From Bradyrhizobium murdochi (GTDB lineage: Bacteria; Pseudomonadota; Alphaproteobacteria; Rhizobiales; Xanthobacteraceae): a stretch of DNA of 52,933 nucleotides. Location of the stretch: assembly GCF_000472965.1 (NCBI RefSeq), contig NZ_AXAU01000031.1, positions 1-52,933 on the forward strand. The letters run 5' to 3'. The translations under genes and the position numbers were made by a program. Below, piece by piece: positions 9,825 to 19,700 of the stretch. Numbering within the stretch: position 1 is the first letter of the stretch; every line of letters starts with the position of its first letter. Under the pieces are notes generated by a model. It did not search any database and was not told the DNA's origin. It worked only from the letters and a program-made list of their open reading frames with translations.

Positions 9825-9833
9825 TTCAAGCTA

Positions 9834-10688
9834 CTACCACACAGCCGTGCCCTTCATCGTCGGCTGTCCCTCCGCGTTCGCGACCCACAGCTCCATGCCG
9901 GCGTGGGTTTCATTGGCGTTGATCGAGAACTCGCTGCCTTCGAACAGCGGCTGCACGCCGCGATAGCTGAACTTCTTCGGCGCCGAGTCGCCGTGCAGCT
10001 TAGCTGCGAACTCGACGAGCAGGGCGGCCTGCAACGGGCCGTGGAAGATCAGGCCCGGATAGCCCTCGACCTTGGTGACGTAGTCGCGATCGTAATGAAT
10101 GCGGTGGCCGTTGAAGGTCAGCGCCGAATAGCGAAACAGCAGCACGGGATCGCTGACATGGGTTTCGCGATGCCGTGCGACCGGCGGCGGCGGAGGGGCT
10201 TTCGGCGGTGAGGCGGGGGCAGCGCTTCCCATGTCGCGATAGACGATGTCCTGCCGTTCGCGGATGGCAACCCCGCGTGGCGTCGTGATGGTGTGTTCGA
10301 CGGAAACGAAGCATAGCACGCCCGTCGAGCCCGTCTTCATCGTCACATCTGAGATGCGCGATGTGCGCGTCGATTCATCGCCGACGCGCAAGGGCTGGAG
10401 GAATTCGATTTCGCCGCCGGCCCACATCCGGCGCGGCAGCGGCACCGGCGGCAGGAAGCCGCCGCGGGCCGGGTGGCCGTCGGGACCGAGCTGCGACATC
10501 GGAAACACCGGCTGCGCCAGGCACCAATGCGTGGTCCATGGCGCGGCATCGCCCGGCTTGGGGTCGCCGATGTCTTGAAATAGCGTCGCGCGCAGGCCCT
10601 TTACGAGTTGCGCGGTGACGATGTCTGACGCTTCCGTGCTGCGGCCGATCCATTGGCGCAAATGATCGAGGTTGAGAGCGTCCGTCAT
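9834..10688 (-). CDS. FAS1-like/MaoC double-hotdog acyl-CoA hydratase
   Basis: A 284-residue protein of the FAS1-like dehydratase/mesaconyl-CoA hydratase type. Features are the N-terminal hotdog with GDPKPGDAAPW and the PLPRRMWAGGEIEFLQPLRVGD strand-turn, and a C-terminal hotdog with the catalytic-type segment around NGHRIHYDRDY followed by PGLIFHGPL, the usual Asp/His region of R-hydratases. Relatives hydrate mesaconyl-C4-CoA, itaconyl-CoA or 3-methylfumaryl-CoA in C4-C5 dicarboxylate catabolism. Its start overlaps the CoA transferase stop in an ATGA junction at 10685-10688, so the two are translationally coupled. Confidence 0.8.
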   Translation of the reverse strand: MTDALNLDHLRQWIGRSTEASDIVTAQLVKGLRATLFQDIGDPKPGDAAPWTTHWCLAQPVFPMSQLGPDGHPARGGFLPPVPLPRRMWAGGEIEFLQPLRVGDESTRTSRISDVTMKTGSTGVLCFVSVEHTITTPRGVAIRERQDIVYRDMGSAAPASPPKAPPPPPVARHRETHVSDPVLLFRYSALTFNGHRIHYDRDYVTKVEGYPGLIFHGPLQAALLVEFAAKLHGDSAPKKFSYRGVQPLFEGSEFSINANETHAGMELWVANAEGQPTMKGTAVW

Positions 10689-11815
10689 GACTGGCGGCTC
10701 CTGATACGGGGAGCTTTGGGGAGTTCGACGTGGTCGCCGATGGCGGGCACGGCGCCATAGTGCCTGGGCTCGCCGACGAAGATCGCGGCGGGGGCGGCGT
10801 AACTCACCTTGCCGTTCGGCGTGTCGACCTCGATGCGGCGCAGATGCGGATGCACCGAGAGGTCGGCCATGCTGTTGACCTCGGCGAAGGCGATGTCCGC
10901 GGCGTCGAGGCGCTTTAAGAGTTCGACGCGCGTCATCGAAGCAAAGCTGTCGGCGACGACTTTATCGGTGAGCTGGCGGTTGCGCACGCGCTCGACCATG
11001 TTGGCAAAGCGCGGATCATTGGGCAGGTCGGGCTGATCGAGGACTTCCGCGCAGAGCTTCTTCCACTCGCGCTCGCTCTGGATCGAGATCAAGATGCCCT
11101 TGCCGTCCCTGGAATTGAACACGCCGTAGGGCGCGATCGAGGGATGGGCCAGCGCCATCCGCTTCGGCGGATTGCCGGCTTCCGAATTGATCAGCGGCAC
11201 CGCCATCCAGTCGGCCATCACGTCGAACATCGAGATCCGGATATCGGCGCCCTTGCCGGTGCGGCCCCGCGCGATCAGCGCCTCGAGGATCGCGGCATGC
11301 GCGGTGGCGCCGGTCGCGATATCGACGACGGAGATGCCGACGCGCGACGGGCCTTCGGGGCCGCCGGTGATCGAGGCCAGTCCGCTCTCTGCCTGGATCA
11401 AGAGATCGTAGGCCTTGCGGTCGGCGTAGGGGCCTTCGTCGCCATAGCCGGAGATGGTGCAGCAGATCAGCGCGGGATAGTCCTTCTTCAGGCGATCCAG
11501 CGAGAAGCCGAGCTTGTCCATCGAGCCGGGCTTGAGGTTCTGCAGCAGCACGTCGGCGCTTGCAATCAGCTCTTCGAGTTCAGCGCGGCCCTCTTTGGTG
11601 GCGAGGTCGATCACTTGCGAATTCTTGCCGCGGTTGAGCCAGACGAAATAGCTGCTCTGGCCCTTGGCGGCGGCGTCATAACCGCGGGCAAAATCGCCCT
11701 CGGGGCGCTCGACCTTGACGACATGCGCGCCGGCATCCGCGAGCCTGGAGCTGCAGAACGGAGCTGCAACCGCCTGTTCGACGGAGACGACGATCAATCC
11801 TTCCAATGGCAGCAT
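10685..11815 (-). CDS. Class III (CaiB/BaiF) CoA transferase
   Basis: A 376-residue member of the formyl-CoA transferase family, which moves CoA between carboxylic acids through an aspartyl-CoA anhydride. The nucleophile is D165 in ISVVDIATG, matching Asp169 of formyl-CoA transferase. The N-terminal Rossmann part shows ADAGAHVVKVERPEGD and the NRGKNSQVIDL segment. In this operon it would activate the acid that the dehydrogenase and hydratase then process. It lies nine bases after the dehydrogenase and overlaps the hydratase. Donor and acceptor cannot be predicted. Confidence 0.88.
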   Translation of the reverse strand: MLPLEGLIVVSVEQAVAAPFCSSRLADAGAHVVKVERPEGDFARGYDAAAKGQSSYFVWLNRGKNSQVIDLATKEGRAELEELIASADVLLQNLKPGSMDKLGFSLDRLKKDYPALICCTISGYGDEGPYADRKAYDLLIQAESGLASITGGPEGPSRVGISVVDIATGATAHAAILEALIARGRTGKGADIRISMFDVMADWMAVPLINSEAGNPPKRMALAHPSIAPYGVFNSRDGKGILISIQSEREWKKLCAEVLDQPDLPNDPRFANMVERVRNRQLTDKVVADSFASMTRVELLKRLDAADIAFAEVNSMADLSVHPHLRRIEVDTPNGKVSYAAPAAIFVGEPRHYGAVPAIGDHVELPKAPRIRSRQS

Positions 11816-11824
11816 CTGACGTTC

Positions 11825-12991
11825 TCAGTAGGAGCGGGGCATGCCGAGCACGTGCTCAGCGACGTAGGACAGGATCAGATTGGTCGAGATCGGCGCGACT
11901 TGATAGAGCCGCGTTTCGCGGAACTTGCGCTCGACGTCGTATTCTTCCGCAAAGCCGAAGCCGCCATGGGTCTGCACGCAGGCGTTCGCCGCCTCCCACG
12001 ACGCATCCGCCGCCAGCATCTTGGCCATGTTGGCTTCCGCGCCGCAGTCGAGCCCGGCCTCGTATTTACGGGTGGCTTCCTTCACCATCAGCTCCGCCGC
12101 ACGCATCGCGGCGTAGGCTTTTGCGATCGGGAACTGGATGCCTTGGTTCTGCCCGATCGGGCGGCCGAACACGGCGCGCTCCTTGGCATAGGCGGTGGCT
12201 TTTGCAATGAACCATTTGGCGTCGCCGATGCATTCGGCCGCGATCAAAATGCGCTCGGCGTTCATGCCGGAGAGGATGTAGCGAAAGCCCTTGCCCTCGT
12301 CGCCGATCAGGTTTTCGGCGGGCACGCGCATATCCGTGAAGAAGACTTCGGTCGTGGCGTGGTTCATCATGGTGCGGATCGGGCGGATCTCCAGCCCCTT
12401 GCCCTTCACCTCGCGCATGTCGACGATGAACACGGAAAGACCATCCGTGCGCTTCTTCGCCTGCTCCTTCGGCGTGGTGCGCGCGAGCAGGATCATCAGA
12501 TCGGAATGCTCGGCGCGGCTGGTCCAGATCTTCTGGCCGTTGACGATGTAGTGGTCGCCGTCGCGCCTAGCGACGGTCTTCAGCGAGGAGGTGTCGGTGC
12601 CGCTGGTCGGCTCGGTGACGCCGAACGCCTGCAGCCGCAATTTGCCGCTGGCGATGCCGGGCAGGTATTTCGCCTTCTGCGCGTCGTTGCCGTGCCGCAG
12701 CACGGTGCCCATCGTGTACATCTGGGCGTGGCAGCCGCCGCCGTTGCAGCCCGCGCGCTGGATCTCTTCCAGGATCGCGGCCGCGGCCGACAGCTTCAGC
12801 CCGGAGCCGCCATACTCCTCGGGGATCAGCACCGAGAGATAGCCGGCCTCGGTCAGCGCATCGACGAACTCCTTCGGATACGCCATCTGGCGGTCGAGCT
12901 TGCGCCAATATTCGCCGGGGAACTGGGCGCAGAGTTTTGCGACGGCGTCGCGGATGTCGTGGAATTCGTCTTGCTGTTCTTGTGCGGTCAT
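11825..12991 (-). CDS. Acyl-CoA dehydrogenase, first gene of the catabolic operon
   Basis: A 388-residue FAD-dependent acyl-CoA dehydrogenase with the complete fold: N-terminal helical domain, middle FAD-binding segment (FGVTEPTSGTDTSSLKT, then KIWTSRAEHSDL), and C-terminal domain with ERAVFGRPIGQNQGIQFPIA and HGGFGFAEEYDVER, whose glutamate is the usual catalytic base position in medium-chain types. The family introduces the alpha-beta double bond and passes electrons to ETF. As first gene after the divergent LysR promoter, it should be induced with the CoA transferase, hydratase and decarboxylase. Confidence 0.9.
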   Translation of the reverse strand: MTAQEQQDEFHDIRDAVAKLCAQFPGEYWRKLDRQMAYPKEFVDALTEAGYLSVLIPEEYGGSGLKLSAAAAILEEIQRAGCNGGGCHAQMYTMGTVLRHGNDAQKAKYLPGIASGKLRLQAFGVTEPTSGTDTSSLKTVARRDGDHYIVNGQKIWTSRAEHSDLMILLARTTPKEQAKKRTDGLSVFIVDMREVKGKGLEIRPIRTMMNHATTEVFFTDMRVPAENLIGDEGKGFRYILSGMNAERILIAAECIGDAKWFIAKATAYAKERAVFGRPIGQNQGIQFPIAKAYAAMRAAELMVKEATRKYEAGLDCGAEANMAKMLAADASWEAANACVQTHGGFGFAEEYDVERKFRETRLYQVAPISTNLILSYVAEHVLGMPRSY

Positions 12992-13119
12992 TGGGTTTTC
13001 TGGCGATGGATGCGGGTTGATGTCAATTGCTTAAGGGCGCGGAACGTTGTGAAACGGCGGCTGGGCACCTATGCTGAATTGTTATAGCGTATGAACCTGC
13101 CTTCGAAGATTGGCAAGCA

Positions 13120-14043
13120 ATGGATATCCGGCAGCTCAGGACCTTCAGTTGCGTGGCGGAGCTCGGCAGCCTCAGCAAGGCCTCCGATACGCTGAGGGTG
13201 GCGCAGCCGGCGCTGAGCCGCCAGATCAAGCTGCTCGAACATGAATTGCGGGCCGAGCTGTTCACGCGGAACGGCCGCGGCATGGTGCTGACCGACGCCG
13301 GCCGGCTGCTGCTGGCGCGCACCGCCGGCATCGTCCGGCAGATCGATCAGGTGCGCGACGAGATCCAATCCGCCGGCGGCCCGCCCTCGGGCCGGGTGGT
13401 GCTCGGGCTGGTGCCGACCGTGAGCTACGTGATTTCGGCGCGGCTCGCCCGGCGCACCGTCGACAAATACCCGGGCATCTCGCTCTGCATCGTCGAAAGC
13501 TACAGCGGCCATCTGACGGAATGGCTGCACCGCGGCGAGATGGACCTGGCGCTGATCTACGGACCCTCGAGCGACCTGCATCTTTCCGTGCAAAGCCTGG
13601 GCCGCGATCCCATCGTCGCTGTCGGACCGCGCGGCAGCGGGCTGTCCGAGAGGAAGCAGGTCGATATCGGCTGGCTGCTGCGGCAGCGCCTCGTGCTGCC
13701 CAGTCATTCGCACGGGCTCCGCGCGTTGATCGAGCAGGCGGCGGCGAAGAAGAAAATCAAGCTCGACGTCAAGCTGGAAGCCGATTCCTTCCGTGTGCTG
13801 ACCAGCCTTGTCGAGGAAGGGCTTGGGTACACGCTGCTGCCGCCGTCCTCGGTGCGCCAGGAAGTCGGCGGCGGCCGGCTGGAAACCGCGGCGATAGCAA
13901 AACCGTCGCCGATACGCGAACTGACGCTTGCCTCTCCCATCGATCATCCCGGCTCGACTGCGATCACGCTCGTGAGCGAGCTGCTTCGCGACGAACTGAT
14001 TGCCTGCCGCGAAGAGGGCCTCTGGGACATCAAGCTCGCCTGA
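13120..14043 (+). CDS. LysR-family regulator divergent from the acyl-CoA operon
   Basis: A 307-residue LysR regulator. The N-terminal winged helix-turn-helix covers residues 1-60 (FSCVAELGSLSKASDTL, VAQPALSRQIKLLEHEL). A linker helix and the periplasmic-binding-protein-like effector domain follow, from about 90. It resembles the Nac/Cbl side of the family. It is transcribed away from the dehydrogenase with 128 bases between the starts, the classical LysR arrangement, so it most likely activates the operon at 8096-12991 in response to the substrate or a CoA intermediate and represses itself. Confidence 0.88.
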   Translation: MDIRQLRTFSCVAELGSLSKASDTLRVAQPALSRQIKLLEHELRAELFTRNGRGMVLTDAGRLLLARTAGIVRQIDQVRDEIQSAGGPPSGRVVLGLVPTVSYVISARLARRTVDKYPGISLCIVESYSGHLTEWLHRGEMDLALIYGPSSDLHLSVQSLGRDPIVAVGPRGSGLSERKQVDIGWLLRQRLVLPSHSHGLRALIEQAAAKKKIKLDVKLEADSFRVLTSLVEEGLGYTLLPPSSVRQEVGGGRLETAAIAKPSPIRELTLASPIDHPGSTAITLVSELLRDELIACREEGLWDIKLA

Positions 14044-14512
14044 GCCGATGCGAGGCGCTTGCGGATTGGCTTAGAGCAAAACGGCCGGGATCGGCATTCT
14101 CATCTGGCTACTTCTGTCATGCCGCAATTGTATAGGGGCGGTGCAGGCGTGCCGGAACCAAAGCTGCTGGCCCGAAGCTGCCGATACGCGATTTGAGCTA
14201 TCGCTAGGAAGACAGGCCGGACATCGGCTGAAGGTCCAATTTGGTTGCGAATGATCCGGAGCGATCGCCAACTCATGGACACGGCGCGATGAGTTGGATT
14301 TCCGGCGCGTCTTCGCTCAGCGGTGGGTAGGACGGCAAGATAACGGCGAGTTGATCCCCTTTTCGGTGACGCGACGCGGCTGGCGGCAGACCGTGCTTAC
14401 GCGGCACAATAGCGGACATTCCGCATGTCACTCGATCAGTTCGTTGGCGTAACCGATCACTGAGAGGCGACACCTGCTGCCGTCAACTCGATGACCCTGA
14501 CGATTGAGGGTG
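14044..14512. other. Intergenic region without a recognisable gene
   Basis: About 470 bases between two genes whose 3' ends face each other. Short open frames on the minus strand (for example 14273-14473) lack a ribosome binding site and a domain, and their composition is lower in GC than neighbouring genes. I see no tRNA, clear hairpin terminator or insertion-sequence end. It may be decayed sequence at the edge of the accessory pair that follows. Confidence 0.45.
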
Positions 14513-15430
14513 TCAAGGCATCGTTCCGCTCATGTCGGTCCGAGCGCCGCGCGCTTCATCTCGCGAAGGAGATGAACCGTGACGATACGGGAGCGCCTCA
14601 CCGACGGCCTGCTGAAGCTCTTCGAGCATCTCCGCCTCGGATTTGAGAAGCTCGTGATTATATCCCTCCGCCATGATCTTTGCAGATTCATATGTCTCCT
14701 GAACGACCCTGATACGGTCGTTTGCAGGAAGTGACGCAACGAACTCGATCGTCTCTTCGACGTGCGCGGCCTCGCTTCCAAGTGAGCTGTGGCTTCTGAG
14801 GAAGCGGGTCGCATCGATGCCATCCGCGAGCAGCGCCTCCACTTTCTCGATATCGGCTTTCTGCTTGAGGGCGGCGATGCGCTCCAGGCAGTACGAATAG
14901 CCGATGCAGCCGATCGGATAGTCCTCGACGCAGAGGTCATCGAAGCGCTTGCAGAGCGGCTTGATCCCCTCTGGGATGTAGTTGGCGACGAGGCGCTCAG
15001 CAGGAAGACCCAGCGCGCGCAGATCCTTGAGCGCGAGCCGGTCGTGACCGGTCTCCTCGCGCGCGCGCTCTTCAAGATAGGCCGCGACCTCCGGCCTACC
15101 CAGTTCCTCGAATCGCCCAGCAGCGTGTCGGAGATTTCGAGGCGTATCGACCGACGTGTGATAGGCGCCGACCAACGCGACGGCATAGCCGACAAGTGTC
15201 GGCTCCGGCCGCGCGAGGCGCCTTTCAATTCCGGCAAACCCGAGATTGATCGCGCCGTCGAGCAGCCCGACCGTGCTGCCCACCGCCCCTGCGCCCATCA
15301 TCGGCGCCGCGAATGGATCTATGCCTTCTTTCGCAACGTTAAGCGTATGAAACCAAACCTCTCCCGACTCGCGAGCGATAATCGAAATATCGCCCGTGAC
15401 GTTGACCCACTCAGTTACGGATCGTGCCAT
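14513..15430 (-). CDS. Heme-oxygenase-like (HDO/iron-containing redox) protein
   Basis: A 305-residue, largely helical protein that I place with the heme-oxygenase-like iron-containing redox enzymes (Haem_oxygenase_2/TENA-like fold). Candidate metal or active-site residues are H91 in GAYHTSVDTP, the EETGHD motif with E126 and H129, D136, E183 in YSYCLERI, and a second ExxH at E220-H223 with nearby H214. The 'EExGHD...DLRALG' run is the best family signature. Members include diiron oxidases that rearrange or cleave amino acids and peptides. It lies 124 bases downstream of a Tat-exported small protein on the same strand, probably one transcript. The substrate is unknown and the metal ligands need structural confirmation. 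Confidence 0.65.
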   Translation of the reverse strand: MARSVTEWVNVTGDISIIARESGEVWFHTLNVAKEGIDPFAAPMMGAGAVGSTVGLLDGAINLGFAGIERRLARPEPTLVGYAVALVGAYHTSVDTPRNLRHAAGRFEELGRPEVAAYLEERAREETGHDRLALKDLRALGLPAERLVANYIPEGIKPLCKRFDDLCVEDYPIGCIGYSYCLERIAALKQKADIEKVEALLADGIDATRFLRSHSSLGSEAAHVEETIEFVASLPANDRIRVVQETYESAKIMAEGYNHELLKSEAEMLEELQQAVGEALPYRHGSSPSRDEARGARTDMSGTMP

Positions 15431-15553
15431 TCGAAACCTCCCGTTTTTCGATCGCTCGCCCGCGCTCGTTACTTGGAGGATGCGTTTTGCTATGCGGGCC
15501 GAACTCGCTTCAACTTATAGACACACCGCCTCGCCTCAGACGTCGCAACCGCG

Positions 15554-16060
15554 CTAGATCCCGTTCGGCGTAACGGCCATCAGCATCTTGGCCGTCTCAA
15601 GCAGAGGTTGCCCAGCCGTCGCACGTGCGTATCTCGGCACCACAAGGACGACTCCGTTAGCTGGCGATAGGCTTGCGCTGGCCAAACTGAAACCGTCTTC
15701 GTACTCCTCTTCCGTAATCACGATGGGGGACGCCAAATAGATGCCCCGAGCCGCGAGAGCTGCTTTTGCCGCACCCGAGCGCGTTAGGTAGTCCAACGGC
15801 TGCGTTCCGGGCCCTGTAGGCGTGATCAGGGGATGGGGGCTGGGACTTGTCCAAATGTCGACGATCAATTGTGCGAGGACATCATTTTGGTACGAAAAAT
15901 CAGCTACCTTATCCGTTAAACCCGGGTCCGCGTAAATCCCGCGTTTTTTCGGGACTGCGCGCGCTGCTACCGGAAGCATTGCGCCGCCGGCGGCGGCTCC
16001 TGCCAGGAAGAAGCGCCGATTGAAGCCGGAATTCGATTGCGATTTGCTCTGCGAGGCCAT
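15554..16060 (-). CDS. Tat-signal small protein with an NHLP/nitrile-hydratase-leader-like domain
   Basis: A 168-residue protein. GGGAGGG eight bases before the ATG at 16060 sets the start. Residues 14-36 are a twin-arginine signal (NRRFFLAGAAAGG ... ARA), so the folded product is exported, probably with a cofactor. In the mature part, LIVDIW near 65-70, then AAKAALAARGIYL, PIVITEEEYEDGF and VVLVVPR follow the order and spacing of the NHLP leader domain derived from nitrile hydratase alpha subunits. A 25-residue tail ends in AKMLMAVTPNGI. The next gene is a heme-oxygenase-like enzyme. This may be a modified peptide precursor or a small exported metalloprotein. The NHLP assignment is by eye. 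Confidence 0.55.
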   Translation of the reverse strand: MASQSKSQSNSGFNRRFFLAGAAAGGAMLPVAARAVPKKRGIYADPGLTDKVADFSYQNDVLAQLIVDIWTSPSPHPLITPTGPGTQPLDYLTRSGAAKAALAARGIYLASPIVITEEEYEDGFSLASASLSPANGVVLVVPRYARATAGQPLLETAKMLMAVTPNGI

Positions 16061-16712
16061 GATCAATCCCTCCCTGCTGAAATCAGTTCGGCATCTTGTC
16101 GTCCGGCGCTACAGCGCCACTCATTTGCACGAAATCGTTAATCACAGTCTATGGTTTGGTATCGGCCGCCGTCATCGTCGCAGCGACCGGCCGGCTGTTT
16201 TGGCTTTGCGGTAGGGTACAGTTCGACGGGGAATACGAAGCAAGCTTGGCAGCCGCCATCTCAGCATGGCTGCGGCTTCCTCCATTAGTGTCGTCTGCTT
16301 CCAGTAGGGGCATGACGCCTCTCTATACTGATCAGATCAGCGCAACGACAGGAACACCTTCGGGTTGCAAGATGTCAAAAACAAGGCTGAGTCCGCCCTA
16401 GTGCTTTCTTTCGTTCAGCGCCTCTTCGATCGCGCAGCACCGAGCGGGAGGTGAGCAGCGGATCGTTTGCATGCCCGGCAGAACCGGAACTCGGATCGGG
16501 AGCATAACGTGGCTGCTGGCCATTCAACGCGAAACGGCCGGGCATTTTCCGAGACGTCAACTCGGTTAGCTCAATGTATTGGAGTACCGGCCGCCCCGAA
16601 CTTCGGAACACGCTTTCGCGTCGTTTCGGGAGCGGCAAGTTATGATATGTTGTGCGTTGCAACTGGTCTCGTTTTGTAGCGCGAACTACTTGAACAGCTA
16701 GGGGCATTTGCC
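16061..16712. other. Intergenic region between divergent genes, no gene seen
   Basis: About 650 bases between the Tat protein gene (minus) and the cyclase gene (plus), so both promoters lie here. Several open frames of 60-116 codons occur on both strands, but none has a ribosome binding site, family signature or consistent codon bias. Composition is less GC-rich than in nearby genes. I see no RNA gene or transposon end. Confidence 0.45.
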
Positions 16713-19700
16713 GTGACGAGAGCAACCACAGACATAGCCGAGTGGTTGGACCAGCACGGTCTGGGTCGGTACGCCCAAACCTTCATTGAAAACAATATTG
16801 ATTGCGCCGTATTGCCGGATTTGACGGAGAATGACCTCAAGAACCTCGGGGTCTCTTTAGGTCACCGCAAGACGCTGCTCAGGGCCATCGAAACATTGGC
16901 GGCAGCGCGCCAGGCGAGCACAATAACGGCCGCTGCGCAGCCTGTTATGGAGGCGCTCCCTCCGTCGGAGCATCGCGAAGCAGAACGCCGTCAGATTACA
17001 GTGTTGTTCTGTGACCTGGTGGGGTCGACGCAGCTTTCAGGGAAATTGGACCCAGAGGACCTTCAGACACTTATTGACCTCTATCGGAGCGCATGCACGG
17101 CGGCGATCAGGCGCTATGAAGGTCATGTAGCTAGGTACCTCGGCGATGGTGTGATGGCGTTTTTCGGCTATCCCCGTGCGCATGAGGACGACCCTGTTCG
17201 TGCGGTACACGCTGCGCTGGAAATGCTCTCCGCAATCACGAATATCCCGGGACCAGTCACGCTGGCTGCGCGGGTGGGCATCAGCTCGGGCCCGGTCGTC
17301 GTTGGCGAAATCGCGGGTAGTGGTACTGCAACGACGAGGGATTGGATGGATGCGGTTGGGGAGACGCCGAATATTGCCGCGCGTTTGCAGGCACTTGCCA
17401 CGCCCAACACTCTAGTCATCTCGGAGTCGACGAAACGTCTCGTGTCGGCAGCCTTCGACCTCCAAGACCTTGGCCCCCAGGAGCTCAAGGGCGTAACCAG
17501 ACCTCTTCACGTGTACCGCGTCCTAGGCGCGATGCATACCGCAAGCCGCTTCGAGGCGGCGCATGGAGGCTCCCTTACGCCACTCGCCGGGCGTTCAACC
17601 GAATTGAACCTACTGCTCGATAAATGGAAGAAAGCCAAAGAGGGTGACGGGCAAGTCGTTTTGGTTTCGGGTATCCCGGGAGTTGGAAAATCACGCCTCA
17701 TCCACGAGCTAAAGTCGAACATCCAGCACGAACCATGCTTTGTGCTGCAGCATCAATGTTCGCCCTATCATAATCAGAGCGCGTTCTTTCCAGTCATTGA
17801 GCGCATTGAACAGGCCGCCAAACTAACGGCTGGCGACTCAGATACGGAGAAACTTGCCAAACTTAAAGTCTACCTCGCCAATTCCGGCGATGATTCCATT
17901 GAGACAGCGCTGCTGATCGCCAATCTGTTGTCAATTCCGATTCAAAACCACCACGAGCTGTCGGAGCTTACGCCGCAACAAATCAAGAATAGGACGGTGA
18001 GCAAGCTTGTCGACATGATCCTGGCTTTCTCCGCCCAGCGCCCGACGCTGTGCATTTTCGAGGATGTGCACTGGATAGATCCCACAAGCCTCGAGTTGCT
18101 TGAGCTGATCATAAACCAGATCGACCACGCGCGCGTCTTGCTTATTGTCTCCCACCGGCCCGAGTTCCGACCCACGTGGTCCACTCATTCGAACGTCGCT
18201 ATGCACTCCCTCACTCGATTGTCGCGCAGCGAGGTGACGGGGATGATCCGGGATATTTTGAGGGGCCAAACCATTCCCCAAGAGACTCTCGATCAAGTTA
18301 TCGAAAAATCCGACGGCGTACCGCTGTTTATCGAAGAACTGACAAGCAGCATCCTGAGCGCGCCGACGCAAAGCCGACCTGTAGAAGGAGATGTTGAGCG
18401 AACGGCGGCACCGCCACTTGTGCCAAGTGTTCCGGAGACACTGCATGATGCGCTGATGGAGCGGCTCGATCGTGTTCCGCAGGGACGCAGACTGGCGCAA
18501 ATCGCCGCGGTGATCGGGCGTGAGTTTTCTTATGATCTCTTATCAGTGGCGCTTCGGATTAACGAAGGCGAGTTGCACCAATCCCTCTTGCGGCTCGAAG
18601 AGGCTGGCATCATTTATCGGGTCGGCATTTCGCCTTTCATCCGTTTCGCTTTCAAACATGCCTTGTTGCGTGACGCAATCTACAACTCGCTGCTTAGGAG
18701 CTCGAGACGACAGATCCATGGGGAGATTGCGGCGATTTTGGCGGATCAATTTGGCGAGTTCGTTGAAAATCGACCCGAGATACTGGCCTATCACTATAGT
18801 GAAGGAGGAAACAACGCGTTGGCGGTGCGTTGGTGGTTCAAGTCCGGGCAGCACGCGCTCGCCTATTCCGCCAATGTCGAAGCAATTTCTCATTATCGGA
18901 AAGCTCTGGAGGCCTTGAGCGCTTTGCCGGACTCGCCCGCGCGCGACAAGCAGGAGATTGAGATTCAGTTAGCGCTGGGCATCCCGCTCATTGCTGTTCG
19001 AGGATATCCAGCCGAAGAAACGCGCGAAGCGTTCGCGCGGGCTCGTACCCTATGTCTCAAACTGGACAGCCATCCTGAGTATTTCCAAGCGCTATTCGGT
19101 GAGTGGGGAAATCGGTGGATGGCTGGCAAGAACGATGAAGCGCTGAGCATGGCCAATGAGTTTCTGTCGAGATCACAGGCATCCACCGATTCCGTTCCGT
19201 TGATGATGGCTCATCGAGTCATGGGAAGCACACTATTCACGATCGGTGAGTTCCAGTCATCGAAGCAGCACTTCGAGGAGTCCATTGCCCTTTCGAAGCA
19301 AAAAGGCCAACGGCTATACAGCCTCTACCTGGTGGAACCCCAGGCGGCCTCACTGCTCATTCTATCTTGGGATTTGTGGTTTCTGGGCTATCCGGATCAA
19401 GCGCTATCTCGCGTATCGGAAGCTCTTGCCTTGGCCCGAGAGCTCGGGCAGCCGTATACTATTGCTTTCGCCCATTACATGACCTCCGTCGTGCATCTCC
19501 TCCGCGGCGAGCCTGATCGCGCGCTTGCCAGCGCTGAACAAAGTCTCGAAATGTCATGGGAGCAACGGTTCTCGCTGTACATCCTTCTGTCGCAGATTTC
19601 TCGAGGCCGTGCACTTGCCGGCCTCGGCCAAATTGCGGAGGCTCAGGCCCAAATCAAGCTGGGACTCGAGGAGGCGCGCAGGAAAGGCGTCGGCTACATG

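Noticed and set aside
11144..13087. 647-codon open frame on the plus strand
   Set aside because: It lies opposite the CoA transferase and acyl-CoA dehydrogenase genes, which have full domains. Its protein has no fold logic and is rich in Arg/Asp/His, the usual shadow of GC-rich genes.
14071..14473. Two short minus-strand frames (14071-14271 and 14273-14473)
   Set aside because: No start context, no domain, lower GC, and they lie between the ends of convergent genes.
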